DNA of 64,000 nucleotides from Elsinoe arachidis (GCA_013372555.1 JAAPAX010000001.1:1488001-1552000), one strand, 5' to 3'. Shown: positions 24,100 through 36,482, counted from the stretch's first letter. Numbers and translations are program-made. Notes: generated by a model not told the origin, from the sequence alone.

Positions 24100-27000
24100 C
24101 GATAAGGATCCTCGGAAGAGTTAGTAATAGTAGCTAGCCCGAAGCTTATTGTTAGTCTTAGGCACGACACACGATCGGTACGAGCTCTTTTAGACAGCAG
24201 GGCGGAGTATAACTTAATATCTACGAACCTAGCTATAGAACTTGGGCTACTAGTGCAAGAGCTTAGCATCGAGATGCTTAGTGCTACGGGAATAGATTAC
24301 TTCTCTAGAGCGTGTATAAACGTCTATATTAACGTCGGAGGAGTTACTACTAACACCTATTTCTTACTAACGGATTGCAAATTAGAGTATATTATTCTTA
24401 GTCGCCTATACAAACGTAAAGCTTGTCTCTTGTCTTGGAATATAGATAATAGCTCTTAGTAGGGCATAGTCTAGTCTAATAATGGAACTCGTAAGGTTAC
24501 CTTCTAAGGTGTTAAGTCTAAAAGTCCTAAGAATCGATTATTCTACAAGCTAACCCGGATGTCGAGGGCTTTAAACGAGTAAGCAGTGTTATTCCTAGCT
24601 TAGGCGTTGCACGTACATAGCTAGAGGAGTTTCCTTTGTCTTCTGTTTCTAATAGGGTTTCTGTTTAGGCGTTTAAGGTTAGTAAATATAAGGAGTTAGT
24701 GTTATATAATCCAAGATATGACCTATAGGTAGGTCCTAAAAATACAGCCTTAGCCGAAAGATAGAGAGATAATTAGTTAAGGTTAAGCAGCTCTACAGGA
24801 TTACCCGGATTTAAGCCTAGCTTAGATCTAGGAGGCGGAAGGATTTATTAGGCGGCAAGCCTTGCCGAATTTAAACCCGGCTTAAAATCGGGAAGTGCAG
24901 GATTAGCCGGGTTACGTTATTAGTTTATCCTATCTCTAGTAGGCTATAACCTCGAATTCCGCACCTCGTACAAGGATAACTAGTTCTCCCTACTATCGGT
25001 AGTTAAGCTTAGCCTTCGAAGACATATAGAGGCGCCTAAGGTACGAGTAGAGACGCTATATAAACGGAAAGATAAGAAGGTTTAACCTATAGACACGCAC
25101 GACATAGATAGCTCTATACCTAGTAGTGATCTACACTAGCGCAAGTGCTACTTAGAGCGAGAAGCTCTTCTTCTCTTTGTTAATACACCTTTCTACTAAT
25201 ACCTTATATCTAAGTTCTCTACTATTCCTGCTAGGTTAAGACTTACAGAAGAAAGAGAAGTATAGCTCGTTATTAGGATCGAGATATAGCTACGAGAGAA
25301 AGAGTTATTTATATAAGTCCTACTAAATCGAGAAGTAGCGCTAGTATAGGACTTCTTAGAGATAGGTCGTGTCTAACCTAAAGTTGCTCCGCCTTAAGAG
25401 ATACGAATAATCCTATATATACTATAGTAGGAACCTAGCTTTCCTATGCCTAAGTCCCTAAGAGGCAAGGTAGTAGATATAGTTAAGAAATAGATAGACA
25501 ATAGACTTCTAGAGCTAAGTTACGTACCTTACTATAATCTATAGTTCTTAGTCGCTAAGAAACAAAGTAGCTAGTATCGTATAGTAAACACAGCTATAAA
25601 GATTAACTCCGTTACTATATAGGATATAAACCTTCTACCTTCTATAGACGATTTCTCGGAGTCTTTTATAGGTATACACGTAGCGTTGCTAATTAACTAT
25701 TTCTCTAGGTACAACCAAGTTACGTTATCTAGACTAAGTAGAGATATTACCTCCTTTATAACGCCTCTTAGCCTCGTGTAGCAGACGACTCTTCCCTAAG
25801 GAGCAACTAATTTAGTAGCGTAGTTCTGTCGTGTAAATAATACTATCCTCTAGAATTGCATTCCTTATAACGCTTAGCTATTTATAGATAACAACGGAGT
25901 AAAAGAACTATAAACTAATTATAGTAGAGAAGAAACAGAGCTAGATATCTAGAGATTTATGCTTAAACATATCTAAGCTTTAGATCGGACCTTAGCTAAC
26001 ATCGAGCGTGCTAGATACACGATCTCTAGTACTAAGTTATAGTTTTTGTAGGCTAGGTTAAGTATTGTTAGTTTCCTTTACGATGCTCGAGGACGATATC
26101 CCGATAATACTAAGATTATTAAGATCCTTAAGTAGCTAGTGTATGCTAATAGCACTAAAGTCCGTTCCTTCTTAGGAGTCTACGTCTACTATAGGCTATA
26201 GGTAAAGAACTTCGCTATCGTAGCTAAGCCTCTATATTGTCTACTTCGTATAGATGTCTCTTTTCTCTAGGAAGAAGATACCTAAGAAGCTATAGATAAG
26301 TTAAAGACGGTATTAACTTTACCTCCTGCGTTAATACCTATTAACTACAAGAATAGTATAGGCGAGATTGTTTTAGTAGTAGATATAAGTCTTTCCGGAT
26401 AGGGAGTAGCTCTTATATAGGTCGACAAGAACTAGCCTAAGAGACAATATATCGTTCGATTCGAATCTAGCATGTAGTTAGATGTTAAATACAAGTACGA
26501 TACTAGTAAGCGCGAGTGTCGTAGGTTGCTTAAGGCCTTACAAAAGGTGTAGTCCTATCTATATAGCGTAAGCTTCGTAGTAGAAATAGACGCTAATACA
26601 CTAGTAGTATAACTTAATTAGTCTACTACTAACCTTCCTAGATCAGTGACAGCGCGGTGGATTATATAGCTCTATCTGTTCGCGTTCGACATTCGACATG
26701 TTCCTAGGAGCAAAAACATAGTAGCTAATAGTTTGTCGCGATAGCTAAGGTTCCTATTAAATAATTAGGAAGAAGAACACAAAGTAGACATCGACGATAT
26801 AATCGACAATAAGTTCTTCCTAGTTAGAGTACGCGCCTTATAAGTAGATAACATGCTCGAGCCTAGCTACGGAGAAGAGTTAGTAGCGTTAGCTACCTAT
26901 CTAGTTACTCTTCGGCGTCCACCGGAACTAAATACTAAGGAGTTCGTTCGATTCAAGCGTAATACTTTAAACTTCTTAGTACGGAATAAGCATCTATTCC

Positions 27001-28200
27001 GACGAGGACGAAAAGGATCTCCCCTTAGGCATGTCGTGAATGATAGCGCTTAACAAGAACAGGTTATGTATGTATTACACGACGATAGTAGTTATAAGGG
27101 GCAAGAGACAATATAGAAAAAGATCTCCAATAGGTACTAGTAGCTATCGATGTACGTTAATATTCGGTACTACGTGGAGACGTGTAATAAGTGTTAACGC
27201 AGAGCCTAAGAATACATAACTAAAGAGCTTAAGACTTTAGGCGTTCCTACCCTTTGTATAAAGTAGTACGTCGATATCGTTTATATACTAGTATTACAAG
27301 CTAGGAAGTACCTCATTGTTATACAGGAAGCTATAAGTAGTTAGCCGGAGGTACAAGGATTAACTTTAGCTAACGCTAAGGCTATAGCAAAGTTCCTATT
27401 TAAAGACATTATTACTAGGTATAGCGCTATAGGTTTAATTGTCTTCGATAGAGGATCCGAGTTTAAGGAAGCTATATATACTGCCTGCGTACAATTCGAC
27501 ATCGACTACGTTATTACCTCTTCCTATAATCCGTAATCTAACAAGGTAGAAAGAGGCTACCCGAACATTGTAAACAGTCTTACTAAGCTCACTAACGACA
27601 ACGATAGTAGCTAGTTAGAGTTTCTACATGCTGTCCTTTAGGCAGAAAGGACAACTACGAACCGAATTATAGAGTAAACGCTAGCTACCTTAATGTATAG
27701 GATAGATATAGTTCTTCTAGTTAAGTTCGATATTTACACTTAGCGAACCCAAGACTAGAGAGCTATTCGTACTTATAAAGACCTAATAGCTACGCGCGCT
27801 TAATAGCTTTAGATGCGAGATAATAACCTAGAAGAGACTTATGCAAGAATTCTACAATTACGAGAGAAGTACAAAGACGTGTAGGACATAAGCTGCAATA
27901 TCTAGCGGGAATAGCTTAAGGTCGGAGATATAGTGCTAGTATACAACACGCATCTTAAGAAGGTTCGTTAAGACAAGCTCTGTGATTAATAGCGCAGACT
28001 ATATAGAGTTATTGCTATCTATAATTCTAGATATTACGAACTAGCTAAGCTATATAGACATGTACTTTCTAGCATATATGTCCGACAACGGCTAAAGCTC
28101 TATCGGTCTATAGACGAACGACAAGTTAAAGCTGCTACTATTAGACAGTCGTTACGTTAACTAGTTATTGAGATTAATTAGCTAGAGAGCTTCGATCCGG
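24100..28200 (+). pseudogene. pol remnant of the nested Gypsy-like element
   Basis: In order: aspartic protease (24.16-24.46 kb, LLDSRAEYNLIS, where the active-site DSG is now DSR), reverse transcriptase (25.4-26.1 kb, palm box mutated to FIDNNG), RT connection (VRSFLGVYVYYR) and RNase H (26.35-26.75 kb), and integrase (27.05-27.9 kb, IVFDRGSEFKEA). Stops are TAG/TAA of RIP type. Two copies of the 28-bp palindrome lie between protease and RT. Confidence 0.82.
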
Positions 28201-29299
28201 ATGAGTACGAGTAACACAAGTAATCGGAATCTCTTTTGTTTAGAGTTTAGAGTTTTAGTGTCTAGGATAGACACTTGTTAGTAGGGGAGGTGTGCTACAA
28301 AGAGATAAGGTCGCGAGGGCTAACGGGAGCTCCTATATCTAAGCCCGGCTTAAATCTAGATTTACTATGCGCAGGTATATAACACACTACTTATGCACTG
28401 CTATCTAGCCGACTCCTAGTGTAAACCTCTAATCTAGATTAGTGGTAGCTATAGATTAGTTACAGAGGAGAAGAGGAAGAAGAAAGAGACGCCCGAGAAG
28501 AAGTATACTTACTAGCTCCCTACCCTACACGAACAAGAAACCTAAGGAGACCTTCGCGGCTGTAGACAGTAAATGGCAAAGATACGCTTAACAAGAAGTA
28601 CACGCTAGCTATTAGGATAGATTAAAGCAAAGGCTGTCTATTAAGGTTAGTAAAGAGTTTCCTTATTCTAATTGCTTTAGGATTGTTTTTGTTTAACTTC
28701 TTTATGTAGATGTTTTTGTTTTTAGTCGATTTTAGTTGTATTATATACTTTCGGAAAGAACGAGTAATAAGAATAATAAAAAGGAGTTTGCTAGTTACGG
28801 AGAGATTCGGGTAGCGAAGTATATAGAATAAAGGAATAGAGTAGAGGCGTAAAAGAGATAAGGTATAACTTGTCTCTAAGGGTAAGCACGAAGGTGTAGT
28901 AGATAAGGCAAATGTAATATAAGACAAATATAGTATAAGTTGCAAGTGGTTACTGCGAAGGGTACGCTTGCTATAGCTATAGAAAAATTTTATATTATAT
29001 TAATAACTACCTTCGACATCTCCTATCTTTATATTATACCTTCTATACTTTTATAGACATATATCTCCTTCTACTCTATACCGGAGCGCTTTCTTTGAGC
29101 TCGTTTAAGCTATTCTACATCGATAACGATAGCTAATAGCCACGGCGCAAAATTCTAATATACTATACAACTTTTACATTAGTAGACTAAGTTTATATAA
29201 CACTTTTACAACAATAGCGGACGATAGTAGGTAGCCTATAGCTAGTCCTAGCTCGGCTACCGTCGCTACTATGTTAAATAGCTAGAATAGTCAAGACAT

Positions 29300-32220
29300 A
29301 CTCTTCCGATATAGTAGCTGCTCCTTTTACAACGTTAACGAAGTTCTTAACTACGTACGCTACTACGACTCTAATCTCTATATAGATTTCGTTAACTACG
29401 CCCTAGGTGTGTATACCCAAGTATAGGCTCTTTTTAATAACGCCCTATTCGACATTATTAGTGCAATCTATAAGAAGAACATAGTTACCTTAGATAAGGC
29501 TAGTTAGGAGAGTACGTTTCCGGAAGCCTTTGCTACCTATAAGAGAGTTAGGGATAGGAGGAACAAAGCACTAGAATATAAAATAGCTATCTTAAAAGCT
29601 GTCTCCGACCTCGCTAACTTCCCTCTATACGCCGACTAGTACTGCAGCCTCGCTAATATAGCTAGGTAGAGGTTCAACTACTATGCTAAAGGCAAGACTT
29701 TCCGCTACACTATTAACATGTTCTATCGCGCTACTATTACTCGCATTGCTATTCCGAAAGGTATCACTAGCTACAAGATCTAGAGCGCCGACATTAAGCA
29801 AGTTTATAACAAAATTCAAGCATCTAGCTCTCTAAAGTCAAAAGATCTAACAGCTCCTAAGCTAATTGTAGATCGCCCTAGTCGCTAGGTTAAGTACTAC
29901 ACTTAAGATGCTCTTAGTTTCCTTGTAGAGTCTGTCGCACTAACCGAAGTTAGTTATATCACAGAGGCTAGATCGTTAGTGGTGCCCGAAGCCTCTATAG
30001 AAGCTACCGAGAACGACGTTACTACTTAGAACTATAGGCTAACTATTAGTAATGCTAATAGGTTAGCCGCTACTACGTTAGCCGCCGTAGGTAGTGACTC
30101 TCGAGTAAACCCTAGCAATTCTACGTCTAAGCCTAGCTTAGATCTAGGATCTCGCCGTGTAGAGCTATAGCCTACTAACCTTCTCTACTGCTCCGAGCGT
30201 AATCGCCTCTAGGCGCTTAAGTAGGCTAATCGTAAGGAGACAGCTGTCTCGATAGTAGAAGCTAAGGAAGAGCCTCGTAGGAGCTTACCTCGCAAGAGGT
30301 AGCGCTACGATAAGGATAAGGATAACGGGTACTATAAAGGGTCGGCTATAGTTATCCCGGACCGATTAGTCTCGGCGCTCGCGAGAGATAAAGGCAAGAG
30401 TCGTACTATCGACCTAGAAGAAGAGAAGGTCTATACCTGTACTAGAGTCTCTCTAGATGTTAAGAAGGAGTTTAAGAATTGCTAGGCGGCCTCTAATACT
30501 AAGCTAGCTATTTTAGTTTAGATCTGGATATAGAAGAACTCGGCTATAAGAGCTAAGGTCTACTATATTTACACTCGTTTACTAGTATAGCGCCTTCACC
30601 TACTTACTAACTTCTCGTAAGAGGTCCTTACCTAGCGCATTCGTTACTAGTATACTACGTTCTAGAAGGGCACTCTTGGCCTTTTAGGAGTTCATAGGGA
30701 AACTGCTATATAGCTCTAGACCTAGTATCGTTATACCCGTGCCTCTGCTAAGCGAGGTGTCTTTAAGTATAAGCCTAAGCCTGTGAAATGCTACATTAAC
30801 GACAAGCGCAGGAAGGTAATTCTAGATAGCTTTAAGGCTAGACTTTTCGATAAGTAGACTACTAACGGAAATATAAAGCTTAATCTCTTTAAATAGTAGT
30901 TCGAGGAGGAGGACAAGGATAGAGTTAGTCTCGTAGACATCTTTCTAGAGGAGATAGAGATATATTAGTATTACTTCGGGCATTGTGCCGACAAGGCTTA
31001 ACTTAGCTAGTTGCGCAATATGTTTTATTCTCTCGGCTAATAGGCTATACACATGGACCCTTAGTACTACTACGCCTACGTAGCTAGTCGTCCCGACAGT
31101 CTTACCTAGTTAATCTTATACCCCTACTATGCTAAGTACACTCGTGCTAGAGATCGTACTTAGTTCCGCTACATCGATATTAACCCTAGTTGTCTCGCTA
31201 CCGGGTATAGTGTTAACGCTGTCTAAGGTTCTATAAGTCTCGATAACGAGCCGGAGACTAACTACGCTCTTATTATCTATAGAATACACTATTACATCAC
31301 CGAATAGGTCGAAGACCTCAAGAAGCGTAAGATTCTTAACGATGCTCTAGTTATTAACATTACCGATACCCACTACATAGAGGCAGATACTAAGAAGTAT
31401 AGAGCTAGATAGGAGCGTTTTCCCTACGAGGCTAGTAACGTTCGTCTTACTATGCCTTATGCCCCTTATAGTTCTACCGGTCCTACTACTAGTGTACGTC
31501 GTATAATGCTTCCTTAGTTCTATAGTATCGACGCTAACTACGAGACTCTAGAGATGTCTAAGGGCAGTACCTACCGACAGCTCGCTAACGCCTATATACA
31601 GAAGAAGCCTAGTCCGTTAACGCCTTCTAGTAAGCCTAACATGTACAGGACTATCTACACTGCCTTCCCTACTATAGTACACCTTCGCATTAATAGTCCT
31701 ATAGGTAATACTCTAGTTAGACGTGCCCGTTAGGACGACTCTACTATTGTCGAAGAAGTCGGTGTCTTACTTAGTGCCAATCTAGATAATGCTACGGACC
31801 GCATGAACGATATACGTTGCAAGATCGACTATGCTATACGCAAGGCGTAGAAGCAAGTTAAGAAGTACAAGAAGGACTACTTTGCTAGTGCTTGTTTGTT
31901 CTTCCGTTATAAGAAGAAGAGACTTACACCTACTCCTCGAGATAATCCAGATCCTATAGTAGCGGGTTTGTCTAACATAGCTATAGGTAGAGGACAGGAA
32001 CAGGAGTCTTCTTCTGTTAGAGCTGCTACTAAGGAGGAAGATAACGACGACGAGGACATTAAGCTATCGGATGATAAGGATAAGAGTTTAACTAGGGAGG
32101 AGCTAGTTATATAGCAGCGTTAATGCTAGGAGGCTAAGGACGGGGCTACTAACTACGCTACCATGCCTATCGCTAAGACTAGAAGTCGTCTCCGTTAGCG
32201 TAGTAGTAATAGTCGTGTAG
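29300..32220 (+). pseudogene. Long extra ORF remnant downstream of pol, dioxygenase-like segment
   Basis: One plus-strand frame can be followed for about 950 codons. Its stops are nearly all TAG (with some TAA) at sites fitting CAG/TGG/CAA, so it was probably a single ORF before RIP; the last 72 codons (31896-32114) are still open. Near 31161-31290 the segment FRYIDINPSC (Tyr plausibly His before RIP), then GSISLDNEPETNYALII and a downstream His (IHYYITE) recalls the HxD...H iron site of 2-oxoglutarate/Fe(II) dioxygenases. The tail is acidic and Lys-rich (EEDNDDEDIK). The dioxygenase link is weak inference; I do not recognise the rest. Confidence 0.45.
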
Positions 32221-32382
32221 CGCGTTAAGAAGGGGTTCGTAGTCTTCTACGTAGTTAAGGGTAGTCTTGTTCGAGGTCTCCAAGGAAAGGGTATCTAGAT
32301 AGGTAAGCATCTAACACGGAGGATACATAGTGTAGTTGTTGTTCGTGTCTAGGACAGACACTAGTAGGAAGGGGACGGTTGT

Positions 32383-32576
32383 TGTAGGCTAAGAAGCAGG
32401 TTAGGTAACCTATAGCTATTATTATAAAGTAGTATTAGTACTTAGAGATAGCATTATAGACAATCGACATAGCATTACAGCTTCACTAGTGCAATAGACT
32501 AGTGCCTTTAACGTGATAGTAGTAACAAGAGCAGAACATCCCTACTCGATACTAGGAAGTAACCTACACTATAACA
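32383..32576 (+). repeat. 3' LTR of the nested Gypsy-like element
   Basis: 194 bp, preceded by a purine-rich tract (32366-32376). It ends ATAACA at 32576, after which the minus-strand outer Gypsy reverse transcriptase resumes. Confidence 0.9.
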
Positions 32577-35085
32577 CTACCTTAACCTCTCTAGTACTAG
32601 CCGAAGGTACTACTTGTACTCTTCTATAGAGTTACTATAGATAAGGATATCGTCTAGATAGACTACATAAAAGACATTAACTAGCTCTATAAAGGCTCGA
32701 TTAATATAGGTCTAGAAGGTAGTAGAGGTATTAGTTAGTCTAAAGAGTATTACTATATACTCGAAGTAGCTATAATAAGTACGAAAAGTAGTCTTCTACT
32801 TATCGCTAGCCTTAATCCTAATATAGTAATATATATCCTTAAGATTAAGCTTAGAGTAAATAGCTACTCTACCTAGCCTATCGAGAGTCTTACTAATTAA
32901 AGATAACAGGTACTAATTCTTAATAGTAATAGCGTTTAAGCTATAGTAGTCGATATAGAATTGTAAACTACTGTCCTTCTTAGGAACGAATAGAATTAGT
33001 ACACTAGTTAGACTCTCTAACCTATAGATCTAGCTCTTAGCTAGCGCGTTATCGAGGTACTTATAGAGAACTATAAGTTCCTTTTCTAAAAGGTTATAAA
33101 GGAGGCAAAAGGGAAGTTCTTTATCTTCTATAAGATCGATAGGATATAATACATCTCCTATAGTGTATATCTATATAGAATCGATAACGAAGATGTTATA
33201 GTAGTCTTCTATATAGGATAGTAGCTTCGCTACTCTATTAGGTAGAACCTCTATAGAGGTACCGGCTACCTTCCGAACTATAGTGCCTAGTATTACATCT
33301 AACACTACTAGAGTAACTCCTTAGTTCCTAGCGAGTAAGAGGTTATAGAACTCCTTAGCTTATACTACTCTAATGCCCGTAGTGTTATAGCTATATCTCT
33401 ACTAGTTAGTATAACTATCTATTATAATACTCTAGTTATATCTCTACGGCTAGCCGAGAATAATAGGAGAGCTTGTTTCTAATATATAGAACATGCCTTT
33501 CGACTTATACGTTACTCCGGTATTGTTCGTAAGGCAAAGATTAACCTTATAGGCGCTATAATAGTAAGCCTCTTTACTCTAGAAGCCCCTAACCTAAGGG
33601 TACTCTATATTAGTCTTCTATAAGTTATACTAGAGAGCAAATGCTAGATTAATAACGTTAATGTCTACTACGTTATCTAGTAGTACCTTAATCTCGATCT
33701 TACTATCGGGGCTAAGTACTAGGCTTTAGCGAGCCTAGGCCGGAAGTACTATAGAAGCTCTATAGCTCTAGAGTAGACTCCTCTAGCGTCCGGTAACATA
33801 TTACGTAAGCGTAGGAGTACTACCTTCTACCTTAACGTTCTAGACTTAATTATCTCCTCTACTACTACTTTAGCTAGTATTGCCCCCTTTAGAGTAGGCT
33901 AACAAGTAGTAGCCCTTCTTATAGTAGTTATAGTACTCAACCTTAGAAAAGTCCTAAGTGTCTCTACTACTCTTCTAATTAGCCCTCTAGCTACTACTAC
34001 TTTCCTAGCCTTTACCTTTACTCTTACTCTTACTCTTCTATCTATTCTCTACCTCGCTTCGAGTATGCTTACTATAGTCGCCGCTAGAGGCTTCTAGAGA
34101 GGCTCTATGCTACTTCTATAGCTCGTAGTTATTGCTCTTAGTAAGGTTCTTAAGAGTAGAGGCTTATATAATAAGCTCTACGTAAGTAGAAGGCACGTTA
34201 GATAACTAGAGGATCTACTTATATAGATTAGGCAATAGTTTAGCTAGGAAGTGCTACGCTAGGTACTTACTGTTATATTTAGGCTCGATTATCTCTTCTA
34301 GAGATACTAGTTAATTCGAGAACTTCTAGATACTCTTGCTCTCCTTCTAGAGGTAGTTATAGTAGAATAGAACTATATTTATCTCTCGATTAATAGGGTC
34401 TTTAACTTAGTCCTAAACGAAGCTTAAGAAGTTCTCTTCGTAGGAGAGGTTATACTAGTTTAATGCATCTAGCGTATAGAGGTACTTCTATAACTCTCTA
34501 AGAGCCGGGGATAAGTATATTACTATATAGGTAATATAGTACTAATCTAGATACTCGGTATTAGAGAACTACGTTAGATCGTAGTTAAAGACTATCTAGA
34601 GGCTCCTTCTAAAGGACTAGGCCTTATAGATAGATTTCGCTCTATACTACTCTAGTTCCTTAGCCTTCGTAGCTAGTCCCCTAGAGAGTAGCGTTACTAG
34701 CTAGCCTACTATAGGCGAACCTATTAAAACTAGTACTAGAGGAGCTATAGGTATTCTCTCGGTAGTTCTATAGGAACTAGCCGGAGTTATACTAGCGTTC
34801 TAGAGGCAATTATAGTCTTAGACTAAATTCTCTAGATTAACTAGCCGAGCTATAATAGCCTTAAGCAATATAGTAGTGTAGCTACTATTACTACTAGTTA
34901 GAGTATGCCTTCCTCGGCTATCTCTATTATCTCCTAGCTCTTCTAATATTCTCGACTATAGACGCGAGGCGTCCTCGATAATGCTATTATCTATCTAGAC
35001 AGCTTCTGAGTCGATTTGCTCTTATATAATCTAATCGTCTATATTAATAATTCTATAGGCTATAACTAAAGAGAGCTATTAGAAC
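32577..35085 (-). pseudogene. Outer Gypsy gag, protease and reverse transcriptase, RIP-ed
   Basis: Minus-strand translation of 33.3-32.6 kb gives a Gypsy reverse transcriptase ending in FYVVYLDDILIYSNS, so the YxDD catalytic box has survived. Upstream (33.3-35.0 kb) lie degraded protease and gag frames with a Ser/Lys/Glu-rich stretch near 34.0 kb, but individual motifs are not clear. The frame is cut at 32577 and continues at 21295. Confidence 0.8.
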
Positions 35086-35259
35086 TATAAGAGTAGGTGT
35101 ATAGCAATATATAGAACTACTAGTATCTACTAATTAGATAGGTAGATAAACTAATAGCTGCCTTTGTTTAATAAGGCTAGAAGCCTTATAGAAGGTAGCT
35201 AGAGAAAGTCTATTATGTAATAGGCTTAGCTAGAGCTATAATACTAAGTCTCCTCTATA
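35086..35259 (-). repeat. LTR of outer Gypsy element (5' LTR)
   Basis: 174 bp, matching 11134-11308 and the solo LTR 41111-41284. It retains some CpA/TpG positions lost in the other copies. Confidence 0.9.
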
Positions 35260-35925
35260 TCTTAGATACGAGCCTATATCTAGTTAGACTCTATTACACT
35301 AATATAGCAGCCAATTTCGTCTATATTATAAAGGTTCTATCTCTTAATTTAGTACCTCTTATAGAGCTCTCTAATTAAGAAGTACTACTTCTATATCTTC
35401 TTAAAATTCTCTATCTCTTTAAGCTAGACGATATCTATAGTAGGCTGTCGAGATAGGCTAATTTCCTAGTGCCTCTATCGAAATCGATTATACTAATAAG
35501 CGCTAAGGAGGCAGAAGACTAAGTAGGCTAGAAGAGAGAGTAAGGTCCTTAATAGTAAGAGGTAGATGTATTTAGTAAGCTAGCGATTGTTGAGATTAAA
35601 GCCTCTAGCTACTAGATAATTAAGCAGCTTTACAAGAGCAACCTCTTAGCCTAGCGTAAGGCGCTACTGATTTTAGTATACCTCTACTATAGGTAATTAA
35701 GTGCCCTTTAGCTAGTAACTTAGAGTCTTGTGATTAACTAAAGGAAAGCGCTTTTAAAGCTAGGAAAGACTAATTATACCTTTAGAGGCTCGATACTTAT
35801 AAATAGCTACAGCGAGCTGCTTTTCACGTTTAATTATGTGTGGTTTTAGCATAGATAAGTAAGGTGTAATAGGTAAAGAACTATAGCTATAAGGGAGCAA
35901 GATTATAGAAGTTTCGATTACTTAA
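35260..35925. mobile_element. RIP-degraded repeat of unknown family, right part
   Basis: AT-rich RIP-ed sequence to the right of the outer Gypsy. It is less extreme than 9004-11133, with a few CpA/TpG dinucleotides near the edge. It returns to normal composition at about 35930 (GAGCAGCGGTGTCGGGG). No coding domain or terminal repeat was recognised. Confidence 0.55.
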
Positions 35926-35929
35926 TCGA

Positions 35930-36482
35930 GCAGCGGTGTCGGGGCAGAATCAGCACCTCCGATTGGCTCGGCCGAGCCCATTAACCCTTTTAGGTATAGT
36001 AAGCGGGGGGGGGTGCTCGTATCTAGGGGGGTGCTCGCATCCCCGTGGAGAACGTTTGTCTTTCAATAGGGCACTAGCACGTCCCTGCAGCCCTGCTGTA
36101 GTCTCTATCATTCGGTCACCGATGCACGCGCCTTGCTGCACAAATTTGGCATGCATTTGCTCTGTGCGCACGCTGGTGGCACAACAAGCAAAACCTGCCG
36201 ACGAATACTACGGAAGCCCGACGGGTTCGGTCGACCGATCCGTGAGAATACGACATCTTATGGAGACTGGCAGCACATCACTTTGATTCGATCGTATCTG
36301 TCTATCAGTCGCCAATACCCTCCGAAGCCGCGACCGACGAAGCCAAGGTACAAGTAGAAGATTCGATCAATCGGTCGGCCCGCTGCCTCTTCCCACCCGA
36401 CTGCTCGCCGTGCCTCTTCCCACCCCACTGCTCGCCGCGTCGTTCGTCTCCTTAGCCAGTGACGGTCATCCAGAAGAACGAC
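35930..36482 (+). promoter_or_regulatory. P450-2 upstream region with two short tandem repeats
   Basis: The native, non-RIP-ed 5' flank of P450-2. It holds a duplicated GGGGGGTGCTCG motif (about 36004-36042, including a run of nine or ten G) and a separate 27-bp unit repeated twice at about 36385-36440 (contains CCTCTTCCCACC and ACTGCTCGCCG). No TATA box or regulator site can be assigned. Confidence 0.4.

Larger units (their letters stand above)
21296..32576 (+). mobile_element. Nested large Ty3/Gypsy-like LTR element (11,281 bp) with an extra 3' ORF
   Basis: Flanked by 194-bp LTRs (21296-21489 and 32383-32576), starting TGTAGG and ending TATAACA, with a polypurine tract AGGAAGGGGA just upstream of the 3' LTR. 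Flanks suggest a 4-bp duplication CTAT/CTAC differing by one C/T. Plus-strand order is gag with a zinc knuckle, aspartic protease, RT, RNase H and integrase (to about 28.2 kb). Then follow about 4 kb that a standard Gypsy lacks, most of it one long degraded ORF. CpA and TpG are clearly more frequent here than in the outer Gypsy. Confidence 0.88.
11134..35259 (-). mobile_element. Outer chromodomain Ty3/Gypsy LTR element, RIP-ed, carrying two nested insertions
   Basis: Flanked by direct 174/175-bp LTRs (11134-11308 and 35086-35259). Read on the minus strand, the internal parts give gag/protease (35.0-33.3 kb), reverse transcriptase with the YLDD box (33.3-32.6 kb), RT end and RNase H (21.29-19.9 kb), integrase (19.9 kb, continuing at 14.5-13.8 kb) and a chromodomain (about 13.47-13.33 kb). 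Subtracting the nested Copia and Gypsy-like elements leaves about 7.5 kb, a normal Gypsy size, and the reading frame reconnects across both junctions. Candidate target duplication is TCTCT (11129-11133) against TCTTA (35260-35264), imperfect. Stops are nearly all TAG/TAA consistent with RIP of CAG/CAA/TGG, so it is inactive. Confidence 0.9.

Noticed and set aside
28622..28945. 107-codon minus-strand ORF in the Gypsy-like element
   Set aside because: It lies in the AT-rich spacer after integrase, has no recognisable motif, and may simply have escaped RIP-type stops.
9004..35925. AT-rich island as a centromere or mitochondrial insertion
   Set aside because: LTRs, target duplications and reverse transcriptase and integrase remnants explain nearly all of it as RIP-ed retrotransposons.
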